From the NCBI GenBank assembly GCA_021740785.1, contig JAIOZI010000015.1, positions 1-64,000 of the forward strand: 64,000 nucleotides of DNA, in the 5' to 3' direction. Below, in pieces: positions 7,482-17,029 of this stretch. Source of the DNA: Melioribacteraceae bacterium. GTDB taxonomy: Bacteria > Bacteroidota > Ignavibacteria > Ignavibacteriales > Melioribacteraceae. Position numbers and translations under genes: made by a program. Within the stretch, counting starts at the first letter, position 1, and every line of letters begins with the position of its first letter. The notes below the pieces were generated by a model. The model did not search any database. It was given only the letters and a program-made list of their open reading frames with translations, and was not told the origin of the DNA.

Positions 7482-9608
7482 TTAATTCCCTTGTACATTT
7501 TGAGCTTTGATGTCTGTCCCGAGTCTTTGAAGATAAGCGATCAAAGCAATGATATCTTTTGTGGGTTCAATAATAACCCCGCTATTCATCAAGTCATCGG
7601 AGATTGCCTCTGCTTGATCAATTAAATCTTTATTTGCAATTATTTCATACCCTTCATCGTACGGTACGCCGAGTGAACGCATAGCTGAAATTTTTGATGA
7701 AGTTGAAGCTGTGTCGAGATCATTTGTGAGCAGCCATGGATATCTCGGCATTATTGATCCGGGTGACATCTGCGTCGGATCTTCCATATGGAGATAATGC
7801 CAAACATTTGAGTATTTTCCGCCTACACGGTGAAGATCAGGACCCGTTCTTTTTGATCCCCATAAAAACGGATGATCATAAACAAACTCGCCCGCTTTTG
7901 AGTATTCACCGTATCTTTCTGTTTCGCTTCTGAATGGTCTTACCATTTGGGAGTGACATGAATTACAGCCTTCCCTTATGTAGATATCCCTTCCTTGTAA
8001 TTCTAACGGAGAATAAGGTTTAACGCTGGAAATTGTTGGGATGTTTGATTTAACCAAGTAAGTCGGAACCATTTCAACTAACCCGCCGATGAGAATTGCA
8101 ACCGTTGTGAGAAGAGCAAATTTAACCGGACGTTTTTCCAGCCAGCGGTGGAACATTCCCGGTTGAAGTTTATCATTTTCAATTTCACGTGCAGGCGCTT
8201 CATCTTCTTCTGTTGCAAGGAATGTACCCTTTTTCATTGTGACGAGTAAATTATAACCTGCCATTAATATTCCGATAAAATAAAGCGTTCCGCCGATCGA
8301 TCGGATGATATACATAGGAACAATTTGCAGCACAGTTTCTAAAAAGTTTGGGTATTGCAAAATTCCAAGTGGAGTAAACTCTTTCCACATTAATGACTGT
8401 GCGATACCCGCGAAGTACATAGACGCTGCGTAAATTACGATACCCAGTGTTCCCAGCCAAAAATGTGCGTTTGCCATTTTTTTGGAATATAATGTTGTGT
8501 TAAACATCTTCGGTACCATCCAGTAAAGCATACCGAATGTTAAAAATCCGTTCCAGCCCAATGCGCCCACATGCACATGACCGATAATATAATCGGTGTA
8601 ATGCGCAATAGCATTTATCGATTTAAGTGATAACATCGGACCTTCAAAAGTTGCCATTCCGTATGCGGTAATCGCAACAACCATAAATTTAAGAACAGGT
8701 TCATCTCTAACCTTATCCCATGCGCCGCGCAGTGTGAGGAGCCCGTTCAACATACCGCCCCAGGAAGGAGCAATCAGCATAATTGAAAATACAGTTCCTA
8801 AAGATTGAGCCCAATCCGGCAAAGCGGTATAAAGTAAATGATGAGGACCAGCCCAGATATAAATAAAAATCAATGCCCAGAAATGGAGAATAGATAATCT
8901 ATATGAGTAAACAGGTCTATTTGCAGCTTTGGGTAAATAGTAATACATCAATCCCAAATACGGCGTAGTTAAGAAAAACGCAACAGCATTATGACCGTAC
9001 CACCACTGGACCAATGCGTCCTGAACACCTGCATAAACAGGATAACTTTTCAAGAAAGAGACCGGGAGCTCGATAGAGTTTACCACATGCAGAACCGTAA
9101 CGGTAACAAATGTTGCGATATAAAACCAAAGCGCAACATACATGTGTTTTTCTCTTCTCTTAATGATTGTACCGATAAGATTAGTACCGAACGCAAGCCA
9201 AACTACTGCAATTGCAATATCAATCGGCCATTCCAACTCAGCATATTCTTTGCTGGTGGTCAATCCCAGTGGAAGAGTGATTGCCGCCGATACGATAATC
9301 GACTGCCATCCCCAAAAATGAAATTTGGCTAATAAATTGCTGAACGATGCCGATTTCGTTAATCTTGGTAATGAATAGTAGATGCCTGCAAAAATTGCAT
9401 TCCCGACAAATGCAAAAATAACCGCATTGGTGTGAAGCGGTCTTAGTCTTCCGAATGTTGTAAATGGAAGATCCAAATTAAGATCAGGTATATATAACTG
9501 TATCGCTATAATAATACCAACCAACATTCCAACCACGCCCCAAATCATGGTTGCCAATGTAAAGTTTCTTACGATGGTATTATCATAGCTGAACTTTTCA
9601 ACATTCAT
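7482..9608 (-). CDS. ccoNO: Fused cbb3-type cytochrome c oxidase subunits I and II (CcoN-CcoO)
   Basis: A 708-aa fusion of the catalytic subunit and the mono-heme cytochrome subunit. Residues 1-470 are the 12-helix haem-copper oxidase subunit I, with the early heme histidine in RPLHTNA, the GHNAVAFF loop, the CuB His-His in AGPHHLLY, and the IIGHVHVGALGWNG heme-ligand region. After a charged linker and one helix (about 495-515), the CcoO part carries CNSCHSQ, the c-heme site. The complex reduces O2 to water and pumps protons at low oxygen. The fusion replaces separate ccoN and ccoO genes and is common in Bacteroidota and relatives. Confidence 0.95.
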   Translation of the reverse strand: MNVEKFSYDNTIVRNFTLATMIWGVVGMLVGIIIAIQLYIPDLNLDLPFTTFGRLRPLHTNAVIFAFVGNAIFAGIYYSLPRLTKSASFSNLLAKFHFWGWQSIIVSAAITLPLGLTTSKEYAELEWPIDIAIAVVWLAFGTNLIGTIIKRREKHMYVALWFYIATFVTVTVLHVVNSIELPVSFLKSYPVYAGVQDALVQWWYGHNAVAFFLTTPYLGLMYYYLPKAANRPVYSYRLSILHFWALIFIYIWAGPHHLLYTALPDWAQSLGTVFSIMLIAPSWGGMLNGLLTLRGAWDKVRDEPVLKFMVVAITAYGMATFEGPMLSLKSINAIAHYTDYIIGHVHVGALGWNGFLTFGMLYWMVPKMFNTTLYSKKMANAHFWLGTLGIVIYAASMYFAGIAQSLMWKEFTPLGILQYPNFLETVLQIVPMYIIRSIGGTLYFIGILMAGYNLLVTMKKGTFLATEEDEAPAREIENDKLQPGMFHRWLEKRPVKFALLTTVAILIGGLVEMVPTYLVKSNIPTISSVKPYSPLELQGRDIYIREGCNSCHSQMVRPFRSETERYGEYSKAGEFVYDHPFLWGSKRTGPDLHRVGGKYSNVWHYLHMEDPTQMSPGSIMPRYPWLLTNDLDTASTSSKISAMRSLGVPYDEGYEIIANKDLIDQAEAISDDLMNSGVIIEPTKDIIALIAYLQRLGTDIKAQNVQGN

Positions 9609-9641
9609 ACTATAGCTCCCATATTGTATTGATTTACATAC

Positions 9642-9806
9642 TTATTTATCACTTACTTTTTTCTTTTTTATGTTATCAAAAAGGATGCGGATCGACGGTG
9701 TATATTTGTCATCGTACTGACCGGATTTCACCGACCACAGAAATGCGATTAAAAATATTATCGCAACAAATAAACTGAACCCTAATAAAACAAATATTGC
9801 CGACAC
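9642..9806 (-). CDS. ccoS: cbb3 oxidase maturation protein CcoS (54 aa)
   Basis: A small gene read directly from the minus strand: a GTG start at 9806 that shares its G with the TAG stop of ccoI, and a TAA at 9644-9642. The product begins MSAIFVLLGFSLFVAIIFLIAF, one membrane helix at about 3-23, then WSVKSGQYDDKYTPSIRILFD. The W-x-[VI]-K-[ST]-GQ[YF]DD signature is diagnostic of CcoS, needed to insert heme and copper into CcoN. The stop overlap implies translational coupling to ccoI. Context between ccoI and ccoNO is the usual one. Confidence 0.93.
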   Translation of the reverse strand: MSAIFVLLGFSLFVAIIFLIAFLWSVKSGQYDDKYTPSIRILFDNIKKKKVSDK

Positions 9807-12223
9807 TAAATCAATCCTTTTACTTTAGCAAAAATATTTGTTGTTACTGTTGTGAACACAACTACTGAAATTGAACTAAGCGGCATTAAAATCGCAGCTA
9901 CTAATGGAGATAAGTTTCCGCTGACTGCAAAACTAAGTCCAATTACATTATAAAGAAACGATATAACAAAACTTGCTATAACAATTTTTTTACTGGTCTT
10001 CGAAAATAAGATAAAATCACTTAATCTAATAAATGATTTTGCTTCCAGTATTCCGTCGCATGCAGGTGAAAAATTATTTGTGTTATCTGAAATTGTGATT
10101 CCGACATCACTAATTTTAAGTGCTCCTGCATCATTAAGTCCGTCACCTATCATCAACACCGATTTATTATTTCTCTGAAGTTTTTCTATATAGTTTAATT
10201 TATCATGCGGAGACTGCCTGAATAACATCCTGCTCTCCGCGGGAAAGAAGTTTTTCAACTGTTCCAACTCCCCGTCATTATCGCCAGAAAGAATTGAAAG
10301 GGAAAACTTATCTTTGATTTTTTCCACGGTTGATCTTAACCCGCTTCTATAGAAATTTTCAATTGAGAAAAATCCTTTTTGCTTATTATCTATTGACAAA
10401 TAAACTTTCGTGCTAAGATTTTTATCATCCTCATCAATACCTGTTTCACCGACAAAATTTGCAGAACCTACTTTTATTTGAACTCCGTCAACTATACCCG
10501 AAATACCCTTCCCGGGAATTTCAATGTAATTTGAAATTTTATCCGTTACTTCGGAATCCAGGTACATGAAAAGATTTTGACTAAGCGGATGCGATGAATT
10601 TCTTACAAGTGATTTAATCATGCTCTTTTCTGCTGCGGTTAAATTATCACCTGTAAATTTGATGTGTGATTTCCCGGATTCTGTTATCGTTCCGGTTTTA
10701 TCAAAAACAATTTCGTCTATCTTTGTCAGTTTCTCGATAACCGTTGTGTTCTTAACGTAAAATTTATTTCGCCCGAAGATTCTTAATGTATTCCCGAGAG
10801 TAAATGGAGTTGAAAGCGCAAGTGCGCACGGGCAGGCTACAATCAATATTGCAGTAAAGACATTCATGGCTGATGAAAAACTTTCAGGCATCCAGGCTAT
10901 TGCCGAGATTGATGCAATTGCCAAAATAATGAATGTAAAATATTTGCTTACAACATCAACCATGTTATCCATTCGGTTATCGTAATTTTTATCGAAAGCT
11001 TTGTTCTTCCACAATTGAGTCAGGTAACTTTGATTCACTTCTTTAACAATTTCCAATTCAATTGCACTTCCCGTTTGTTTCCCCCCGGCGTAAATTAAAT
11101 CACCGGTAGATCTTTGAACCGGTAATGACTCACCTGTAACGAAACTATAATCGATTGCCGCTTTTCCTTTAATCAAAACTGCATCTGCCGGAATAATTTC
11201 ATTGTTCTTTATTATAATCCTGTCGCCCGTATTTAATTTTGACACCGGTTTAGTTGTTTCCTTTTTATCTTTTCGAATGGTTACCGCAATTGGGAAATAA
11301 GATTTATAATTCCGTTCGAAATTTAATGCTTCATAAGTTTTGCTCTGGAATAACTTTCCAATCAATAAAAAGAAAACCAAACCGCTTAATGAATCAAGAT
11401 AACCGGCGCCGGTCTGGGTCAATATTTCGAATAAACTTCTGGTAAATAGTACAATGATTCCGAGTGAGATCGGAACATCAATGTTTACAATTTTTTTTCT
11501 CAGTCCTTTATAAGCCGATATAAAATATTCCGTACTGCTGTAAAAGAAAACAGGAAGTGAGAGAAGAATATTTAGAATACTAAAAACAGGTTTTATGTTA
11601 TCGATATCGGGTGCATTTAAAGATAAGTATTCGGGGAAACTTAACAGCATAATATTACCGAATGCAAATCCGGCAACCCCGATTTTATAATAAAGTTTTT
11701 TATTGGATTGATTATCTTTTCCCGCCGGTTTTTCATCGAGGTTGAGCAAAGGTTGATAACCTATTGAATCGAGCAGCAGAACTATTTGTTTTAGATGAGT
11801 ATGATCTTCTTTATACCGGACAGATAATTTTTTACTTAGGAAGTTAACTTGCGAGCCGAGAATTCCTTCATCAAGTTTATGCAAATTTTCCAATACCCAA
11901 ATACATGAACTGCAGTGAATTTGAGGAATGAAAAAAGTAACAGTGGTTGTTTGTCCGTCTGTAAAATCAATTAACCGCTGCTTTGTTTCGGTATCTTCCA
12001 GAAAATCATAATTTCTTTTTAGATCTTCTTTTTTATTAATACCGGGAGCTTCTTCGATATCGTAATAATTACAAAGATTATTTTGATTAAGAATTTCATA
12101 AACCGTTTTGCATCCGTTGCAGCAAAATAGTTTACCGTCAAGCTGAATTAAATCGTCAATACAATCTTCACCGCAGTGATAGCATTTCTGTGTGGTCTCA
12201 ATTATTTTATCTGTATTTATCAA
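9806..12223 (-). CDS. ccoI: Copper-translocating P-type ATPase CcoI
   Basis: An 805-aa P1B-type ATPase. The N-terminus has a cysteine-rich metal-binding region (CYHCG near 14-18, CCNGC near 34-38), then an HMA domain with CSSC. The catalytic part has the transmembrane CPC in ACPCALALSTPF, the phosphorylated Asp in DKTGTIT, an HP motif in SSHPLS, and GDGLNDAGALK. CcoI-type ATPases export copper for the CuB centre of cbb3 oxidase. It is the first gene of the oxidase operon, and a 200-bp gap upstream probably holds the promoter. Confidence 0.93.
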   Translation of the reverse strand: MINTDKIIETTQKCYHCGEDCIDDLIQLDGKLFCCNGCKTVYEILNQNNLCNYYDIEEAPGINKKEDLKRNYDFLEDTETKQRLIDFTDGQTTTVTFFIPQIHCSSCIWVLENLHKLDEGILGSQVNFLSKKLSVRYKEDHTHLKQIVLLLDSIGYQPLLNLDEKPAGKDNQSNKKLYYKIGVAGFAFGNIMLLSFPEYLSLNAPDIDNIKPVFSILNILLSLPVFFYSSTEYFISAYKGLRKKIVNIDVPISLGIIVLFTRSLFEILTQTGAGYLDSLSGLVFFLLIGKLFQSKTYEALNFERNYKSYFPIAVTIRKDKKETTKPVSKLNTGDRIIIKNNEIIPADAVLIKGKAAIDYSFVTGESLPVQRSTGDLIYAGGKQTGSAIELEIVKEVNQSYLTQLWKNKAFDKNYDNRMDNMVDVVSKYFTFIILAIASISAIAWMPESFSSAMNVFTAILIVACPCALALSTPFTLGNTLRIFGRNKFYVKNTTVIEKLTKIDEIVFDKTGTITESGKSHIKFTGDNLTAAEKSMIKSLVRNSSHPLSQNLFMYLDSEVTDKISNYIEIPGKGISGIVDGVQIKVGSANFVGETGIDEDDKNLSTKVYLSIDNKQKGFFSIENFYRSGLRSTVEKIKDKFSLSILSGDNDGELEQLKNFFPAESRMLFRQSPHDKLNYIEKLQRNNKSVLMIGDGLNDAGALKISDVGITISDNTNNFSPACDGILEAKSFIRLSDFILFSKTSKKIVIASFVISFLYNVIGLSFAVSGNLSPLVAAILMPLSSISVVVFTTVTTNIFAKVKGLI

Positions 12224-12423
12224 ATTCAGTTGGAGATTAATAGCTAAGAAAATTGAAAGAAAAGATTTTTTAATTACTAAAATATGACAAAAAGTACGAT
12301 AAAAAAATTAGTAAAAAAGATTCAAAAATAATAGAGGAATACATGATATCTTTTTTAATACAAGACACCGTATCTTAAATAGTTGATTACAAAGTAAGAA
12401 ACAAACTAAAAGAGTAATGCCGA
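12224..12423 (-). promoter_or_regulatory. Leader region upstream of the cbb3 operon
   Basis: This 200-bp AT-rich gap lies upstream of ccoI and downstream of the phosphate transporter on the same strand. It is the only sizeable gap before the eight-gene oxidase operon and presumably carries its promoter. I could not identify a convincing FNR/CRP-type palindrome or an exact TAnnTTTG element. Confidence 0.35.
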
Positions 12424-14676
12424 TCAAGATTCAGATAATTTCTTAGAAAAGTTATCCATATTTTTTCTGCAGACCTTTATTATACCTGTCAAGTGGTCTG
12501 ATATATTTTCGATATCTGATAAAATATCGAGGAACAAAATACTTGAACGAGTGCTTGCGAGTCCCGATTTTACCCTTATAATCTGATTTATATCAAACTT
12601 TTGCAGCGCATTTTGAAGATTTTCCACCGACTGATTATAAGCATCTAGCTGGGAGAAATCCTTCTCATCTAGAATCTTTTTAATTTCGCTTGTCTCTAAA
12701 ACGAAGAAGCTGTAGAGATTTTTCAAATCCTCAATCTGCACTTTTGACGGCTTATTGTGGTTATTATCTATATGGTCGAAACATCTCTGGTTTAGATTGC
12801 GCAGGTTGGTTGAGATATCCTGTATTGATCCGATAATTCTTCCGTATCTATGACTTTTCTTCAAATCTTCATCGCCGAGCATCTTAACTGATGTAAAAAT
12901 ATTATCAACAATTTTATTGCCGCTTTTTGCAATTTTTTTGGATTGCTTTTTAGTCGATTTCAGTATTTCTCTATCACCTTCATATAAACCGTTAAAAGTA
13001 TCGCCGACGTTAGTTGATACTAAATCCACAAATTTATGAACATCTTCCATGCATGCAGATATTGTATCTAAACCGCTGTCGGATTTTGTTATCTTTTCAG
13101 TTTCATACTCTACTTCTTCTTTCTCTCTCTTCTTATGCAGCACATGAGTTCTGAAAACAAAATAAGCAGCTAATCCCAATAGGACCAGTATTGCAGGTAA
13201 TTCGAAGAAATAAATTAAAGTTGCAAAAATTCCCGAAACGGTAAAGGCTAAAAATGCAGTAAAGAACCAGCCGCCGATAACCGTTAGAACTCCGTTGACC
13301 CTATAAACAGCACTGTCGCGTCCCCATGCTTTATCAGAAAGGGAAGTTCCCATGGCAACCATAAATGTTACGTAGGTTGTTGAAAGGGGAAGTTTTAATG
13401 AAGTTGCAAAAGAAATTAAAATACTTGAAACTACTAAATTTACCGAAGCGCGAATCAGATCGAAGGATGGTTTGTCTTTCCCTTTTGGATTTTTAACTCC
13501 CGAGTTATCGAATCTTGCTTTAAGAAAATCTCTTATTACTGCGGGGATAATTTTCTCATAAATTTCCTTTACCGATACACTCATACGAACAAGAGTTCTG
13601 GAAAGAAGAGATGATTCAAATCTTTCAAAACCTTCGAACTGGCGCCCGAGATTAACTTCGGTTTTGGTAACGGAATTTGCTTTTTTCGAAAACCAAAGAG
13701 TAACAGCCATAATTATCCCGGCAATCAGTAATAGCGTTGTGCTGGTTTTTACCGGGTTATTAAGTGCCTCCATTAAAAGATTAGCAGGATCAATACTATC
13801 CAGACCAATATTATAAGTTGCCAAACCCGCTAGAGGAACACCGATGAAGTTCACCAAATCGTTTGCGGCAAAAGCCAACGCAAGAGCGAAAGTGCCTAAT
13901 AGAACAATCGGCTTAAGTATATTTACTTTGAATAAAGTCATAAGCAATTGCAATATGATTGTCCAGAATCCAATGCTTACAAGGATTATAAGATTTGTAT
14001 TGTCGATTATCCATTCAGAAGTTTCTTTTGTGATAAAGGAAGCGCCTTTTGCACCTTTAATTAAAATAAAAAATGTGATGGCAGTAAGAGCTACCGCGCC
14101 CCAAATTGCTCCGTAACGTTTAATTCGCTTTTCATAATCAAAAGTGAAGATCATTCTTGTGATGAATTGAAAAATTGCTCCGACAGTAAAAGCGACAACT
14201 ACGGAAATCAATATTCCTGAAATGATTGCTAATGCTTTGCTTGTGTTTATATAATTAATTAGCTCGGATAGATTCTCTCCCGAATTTGACATTTTAATCA
14301 GAGATACTGCAACGGCAGAACCGAGTAACTCAAATACGATTGATACAGTTGTTGAGGTGGGAAGCGCAAAAGTATTATAAAGATCGAGAAGCATAACATC
14401 CGTAATCATAACAGCTAAAAAGATCACCATAATTTCAGGCAGTAAGAATTGATCGGGATTAAAAATTCCTTTACGCGCTACTTCCATCAAACCGCTTGAA
14501 AATGTTGTTCCGATTACAATTCCAATACTTGCGACAATCATTATTATATAACGCGGAGCAACTTTGGACCCGATTGCAGAATTCAAAAAATTTGCGGCAT
14601 CATTACTAACGCCAACCACGAGATCGGATATTGCTAAAACAAACAGAACAATAACTACTAATAAAAATAAATCCAT
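12424..14676 (-). CDS. PiT-family inorganic phosphate transporter with C-terminal PhoU-like domain
   Basis: A 750-aa protein. The first about 510 residues form the two-repeat PiT/Pho-4 transporter (GVSNDAANFLNSAIGS near 22-37; second copy with FAANDLVNFIGVPLAG near 270-285), separated by a hydrophilic segment. After the last helix (about 485-510) and a charged linker, residues about 535-750 form a helical PhoU-like domain. The transporter imports phosphate coupled to H+ or Na+. A PhoU-like tail on the same chain suggests built-in regulation; in many genomes this is a separate gene (DUF47). A stand-alone gene with its own divergent promoter region. Confidence 0.88.
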   Translation of the reverse strand: MDLFLLVVIVLFVLAISDLVVGVSNDAANFLNSAIGSKVAPRYIIMIVASIGIVIGTTFSSGLMEVARKGIFNPDQFLLPEIMVIFLAVMITDVMLLDLYNTFALPTSTTVSIVFELLGSAVAVSLIKMSNSGENLSELINYINTSKALAIISGILISVVVAFTVGAIFQFITRMIFTFDYEKRIKRYGAIWGAVALTAITFFILIKGAKGASFITKETSEWIIDNTNLIILVSIGFWTIILQLLMTLFKVNILKPIVLLGTFALALAFAANDLVNFIGVPLAGLATYNIGLDSIDPANLLMEALNNPVKTSTTLLLIAGIIMAVTLWFSKKANSVTKTEVNLGRQFEGFERFESSLLSRTLVRMSVSVKEIYEKIIPAVIRDFLKARFDNSGVKNPKGKDKPSFDLIRASVNLVVSSILISFATSLKLPLSTTYVTFMVAMGTSLSDKAWGRDSAVYRVNGVLTVIGGWFFTAFLAFTVSGIFATLIYFFELPAILVLLGLAAYFVFRTHVLHKKREKEEVEYETEKITKSDSGLDTISACMEDVHKFVDLVSTNVGDTFNGLYEGDREILKSTKKQSKKIAKSGNKIVDNIFTSVKMLGDEDLKKSHRYGRIIGSIQDISTNLRNLNQRCFDHIDNNHNKPSKVQIEDLKNLYSFFVLETSEIKKILDEKDFSQLDAYNQSVENLQNALQKFDINQIIRVKSGLASTRSSILFLDILSDIENISDHLTGIIKVCRKNMDNFSKKLSES

Positions 14677-14873
14677 TTACTTTCCTCTTTAGAGAATCTA
14701 TCTTCCAATTCGTATATTAATTTTATCAAAATATAATGTTATGAGTTTTTGACGGAATGTTAAAATTAAATTTGTGTTAAATCGATATAGAAACATGGAC
14801 AAAAAGTACTGATTTTTCACCAATGTGAATTCAGATTCCGTCTTAATTTATTCATTTTCAAGTTCATGAAAAA

Positions 14874-15386
14874 ATGAAAAATAAAAAAAATATCCTGCTT
14901 GGGTTTGTTTTTGGTCTGGTTACAATTCTAATATTTGGTGAGATATTGCAGGTGTTTTTTGCATCTTTATTTGGCGCCCCAGAGGCAAACATTGGTTTTT
15001 GGTTCGTTTTCCCGGTTTCGGAGATTATTCTCGGTCCCGGATTTTCAACATTTAGCACAACAATTATTTATCTGTTTCCTGTATTTTTTGCATTGTTTTT
15101 GATTGAAGCGGGAAAGATTTTTTTGTACCGTTCGATAATTGGGGATTTGAGATTCGCTATCCTATTTTTCATTTTCGCTGTTTTAGGCTATTTGATTTTG
15201 TACTCGATGTACGGCGCTTTGATGATAATTCTTCAGCCGTCGTATCAAAATGATTGGATTTATATCGCAAAATATTTTGAGTTGCAGGGAGTTGCAAAAT
15301 TTGTCGCAGCGTTTTTTATTATCATATTTATTCTAAGTTATTTGCAGCTTACTACCAGAAAAATTATGGAATTTATTAAAGTATAA
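14874..15386 (+). CDS. Hypothetical multi-pass membrane protein (170 aa)
   Basis: I do not recognise the family. The protein has about four hydrophobic segments (roughly 8-30, 60-80, 95-120 and 142-160) and few charged residues. A purine-rich ribosome-binding site is not obvious. It ends 10 bp before the SDR gene and probably shares its transcript. Membrane location is clear; function cannot be assigned. Confidence 0.65.
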   Translation: MKNKKNILLGFVFGLVTILIFGEILQVFFASLFGAPEANIGFWFVFPVSEIILGPGFSTFSTTIIYLFPVFFALFLIEAGKIFLYRSIIGDLRFAILFFIFAVLGYLILYSMYGALMIILQPSYQNDWIYIAKYFELQGVAKFVAAFFIIIFILSYLQLTTRKIMEFIKV

Positions 15387-15396
15387 GGAGAAGTGT

Positions 15397-16170
15397 ATGG
15401 AATCGTTAAACGGCAAAGTTGTTCTTATTACCGGGGCAACTGCAGGCATTGGCAAGTCATGTAGTTATGCATTTGCAGAAGAGGGAGCTAATTTAATTAT
15501 AACCGGTAGAAGACATCAAAAATTGATTGAGATTAGTAATGATTTGAAAACAAAATTTAACGTGAAAGTTCTCACTCAGGAATTGGATGTGAGAAATCGA
15601 ACAGCCATTGAAAGCTTTATCGAATCATTGGATGGTGTTTGGAAAAATATTGACATACTTGTAAATAATGCCGGATTAGGAAGGGGGCTGAACAGACTTT
15701 ACAAAGACAATCCGGAAGGTTGGGAAGAAATGATAGATACAAACATTAAGGGTCTGCTGTACATGACCGGAGCTGTTGTAAAAGGTATGGCGGAACGAAA
15801 ATCCGGTCATGTTATAAATATCGGGTCGATTGCCGGTCATGAAGCATATTCCGGCGGTGCGGTTTATTGTGCTACCAAACATGCTGTGAATGCAATTACT
15901 AAATCTCTCAGACTCGATACCCTCGATAAAAATATTAAAGTCAGCACAGTTGATCCCGGAATGGTCGAGACTGAATTCAGCAAGGTGAGATTTTACGGGG
16001 ATGAAGAAAAAGCAAATAACGTTTATAAGGGAATGACTCCGCTAACCGGAGATGATATTGCCGAGACGGTTATTTTCTGTGCGACTCGACCGAAACATGT
16101 GAACATAAATGAAATAATAGTTATGCCGAGTGCGCAAGCCAGTGCATTCTTCACATATCGAGGAGAATAA
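15397..16170 (+). CDS. Short-chain dehydrogenase/reductase, YdfG-like
   Basis: A 257-aa classical SDR. The nucleotide-binding motif TGATAGIG lies near residues 13-20, NNAG near 90-93, and the catalytic Ser in NIGSIAG is followed by YCATKHA (Tyr-x3-Lys). The closest well-known member by feel is E. coli YdfG, which reduces 3-hydroxy acids and malonic semialdehyde using NADP(H). AAGGAGAAG precedes the ATG. It sits 4 bp before the MscS-type gene. Confidence 0.85.
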   Translation: MESLNGKVVLITGATAGIGKSCSYAFAEEGANLIITGRRHQKLIEISNDLKTKFNVKVLTQELDVRNRTAIESFIESLDGVWKNIDILVNNAGLGRGLNRLYKDNPEGWEEMIDTNIKGLLYMTGAVVKGMAERKSGHVINIGSIAGHEAYSGGAVYCATKHAVNAITKSLRLDTLDKNIKVSTVDPGMVETEFSKVRFYGDEEKANNVYKGMTPLTGDDIAETVIFCATRPKHVNINEIIVMPSAQASAFFTYRGE

Positions 16171-16174
16171 TTCA

Positions 16175-17014
16175 ATGGATATCAATCATCTTATTGAAAA
16201 TAATACCGTTAGATTTTTTGTGACACTGGTTTTGATTTTATTGATATACTTTGTACGAAGTATCGTTAATAGAATCATTAACTCGAAAGTTGAAAAACTG
16301 AGAAAGAAATATATACTCAGACAGATCTACAATTATATTTTCCTTTTAATTTCAATATCATTTATCAGCATTTTATGGATGAACTTTGTTGAATCGTTTT
16401 TCACATTGCTTAGTATTGCTGTTGCAGCATTCATAATTGTTTCGAAAGAGTTAATATTAAACGTAGTTGCACACGGAGTAATAATAACAAGGGGATTATT
16501 TGAAGCGGGTGATAGAATACAAATCGGACAGTTTGCAGGCGATGTAATGGAAACCGGTCCCGTATTTTTTACAATTTCCGAAATTGGGAATTGGATTGAC
16601 GGAGATGAAGCTACGGGCAGGTCAATTAAAATTCCCAACAGTATGGTGTTAACAAATGCTGTTGCTAATTATTCCCGCGGACTTTATTTAATTTGGGAGG
16701 AATTAGATTTTGATTTATCCGTTGAAAGCAATTTTCAAAAAGCGAAAAAAATAGCCCTTGATCAGGCAGAGGAAGTTGCCTACAAATTTTCGGAAAGAGA
16801 TATCAAAGAGATTTCCAATAATTATGAAGAGATGATGTTCACATCAAAAGATCCTTCAGTGAATACCCGGTTACATGATGGGGTTTTAAAATTATCGGTT
16901 AGATTCCCTTGCAAACTTTATAAACGACGATCAAGCGCACAGGAATTGTTTGAAAGAATTTATAATGAATTCAAAAATTCGGATGATATTAAATTAATAG
17001 CGAGAGTAATTTAA
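16175..17014 (+). CDS. MscS-family mechanosensitive ion channel protein
   Basis: The start was set at 16175 (MDINHLIENN) because AGGAGAA lies just upstream and the longer frame overlaps the SDR gene. The product is about 279 aa: three N-terminal helices, the third being the pore helix (LLSIAVAAFIIVSKELILNV), then the beta domain with the FEAGDRIQIG stretch (V-GD-I/V motif) typical of MscS, and a mixed C-terminal domain. Such channels open under membrane tension and release solutes. Confidence 0.85.
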   Translation: MDINHLIENNTVRFFVTLVLILLIYFVRSIVNRIINSKVEKLRKKYILRQIYNYIFLLISISFISILWMNFVESFFTLLSIAVAAFIIVSKELILNVVAHGVIITRGLFEAGDRIQIGQFAGDVMETGPVFFTISEIGNWIDGDEATGRSIKIPNSMVLTNAVANYSRGLYLIWEELDFDLSVESNFQKAKKIALDQAEEVAYKFSERDIKEISNNYEEMMFTSKDPSVNTRLHDGVLKLSVRFPCKLYKRRSSAQELFERIYNEFKNSDDIKLIARVI

Positions 17015-17022
17015 CTCCCGCT
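16999..17022. terminator. Probable bidirectional terminator
   Basis: AGCGAGAGT and ACTCCCGCT form a 9-bp stem with one mismatch around a 6-nt loop, between two convergent genes. An AT-rich tail follows on both sides. The stem overlaps the end of the MscS-type gene. Confidence 0.45.
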
Positions 17023-17029
17023 CTTAATT

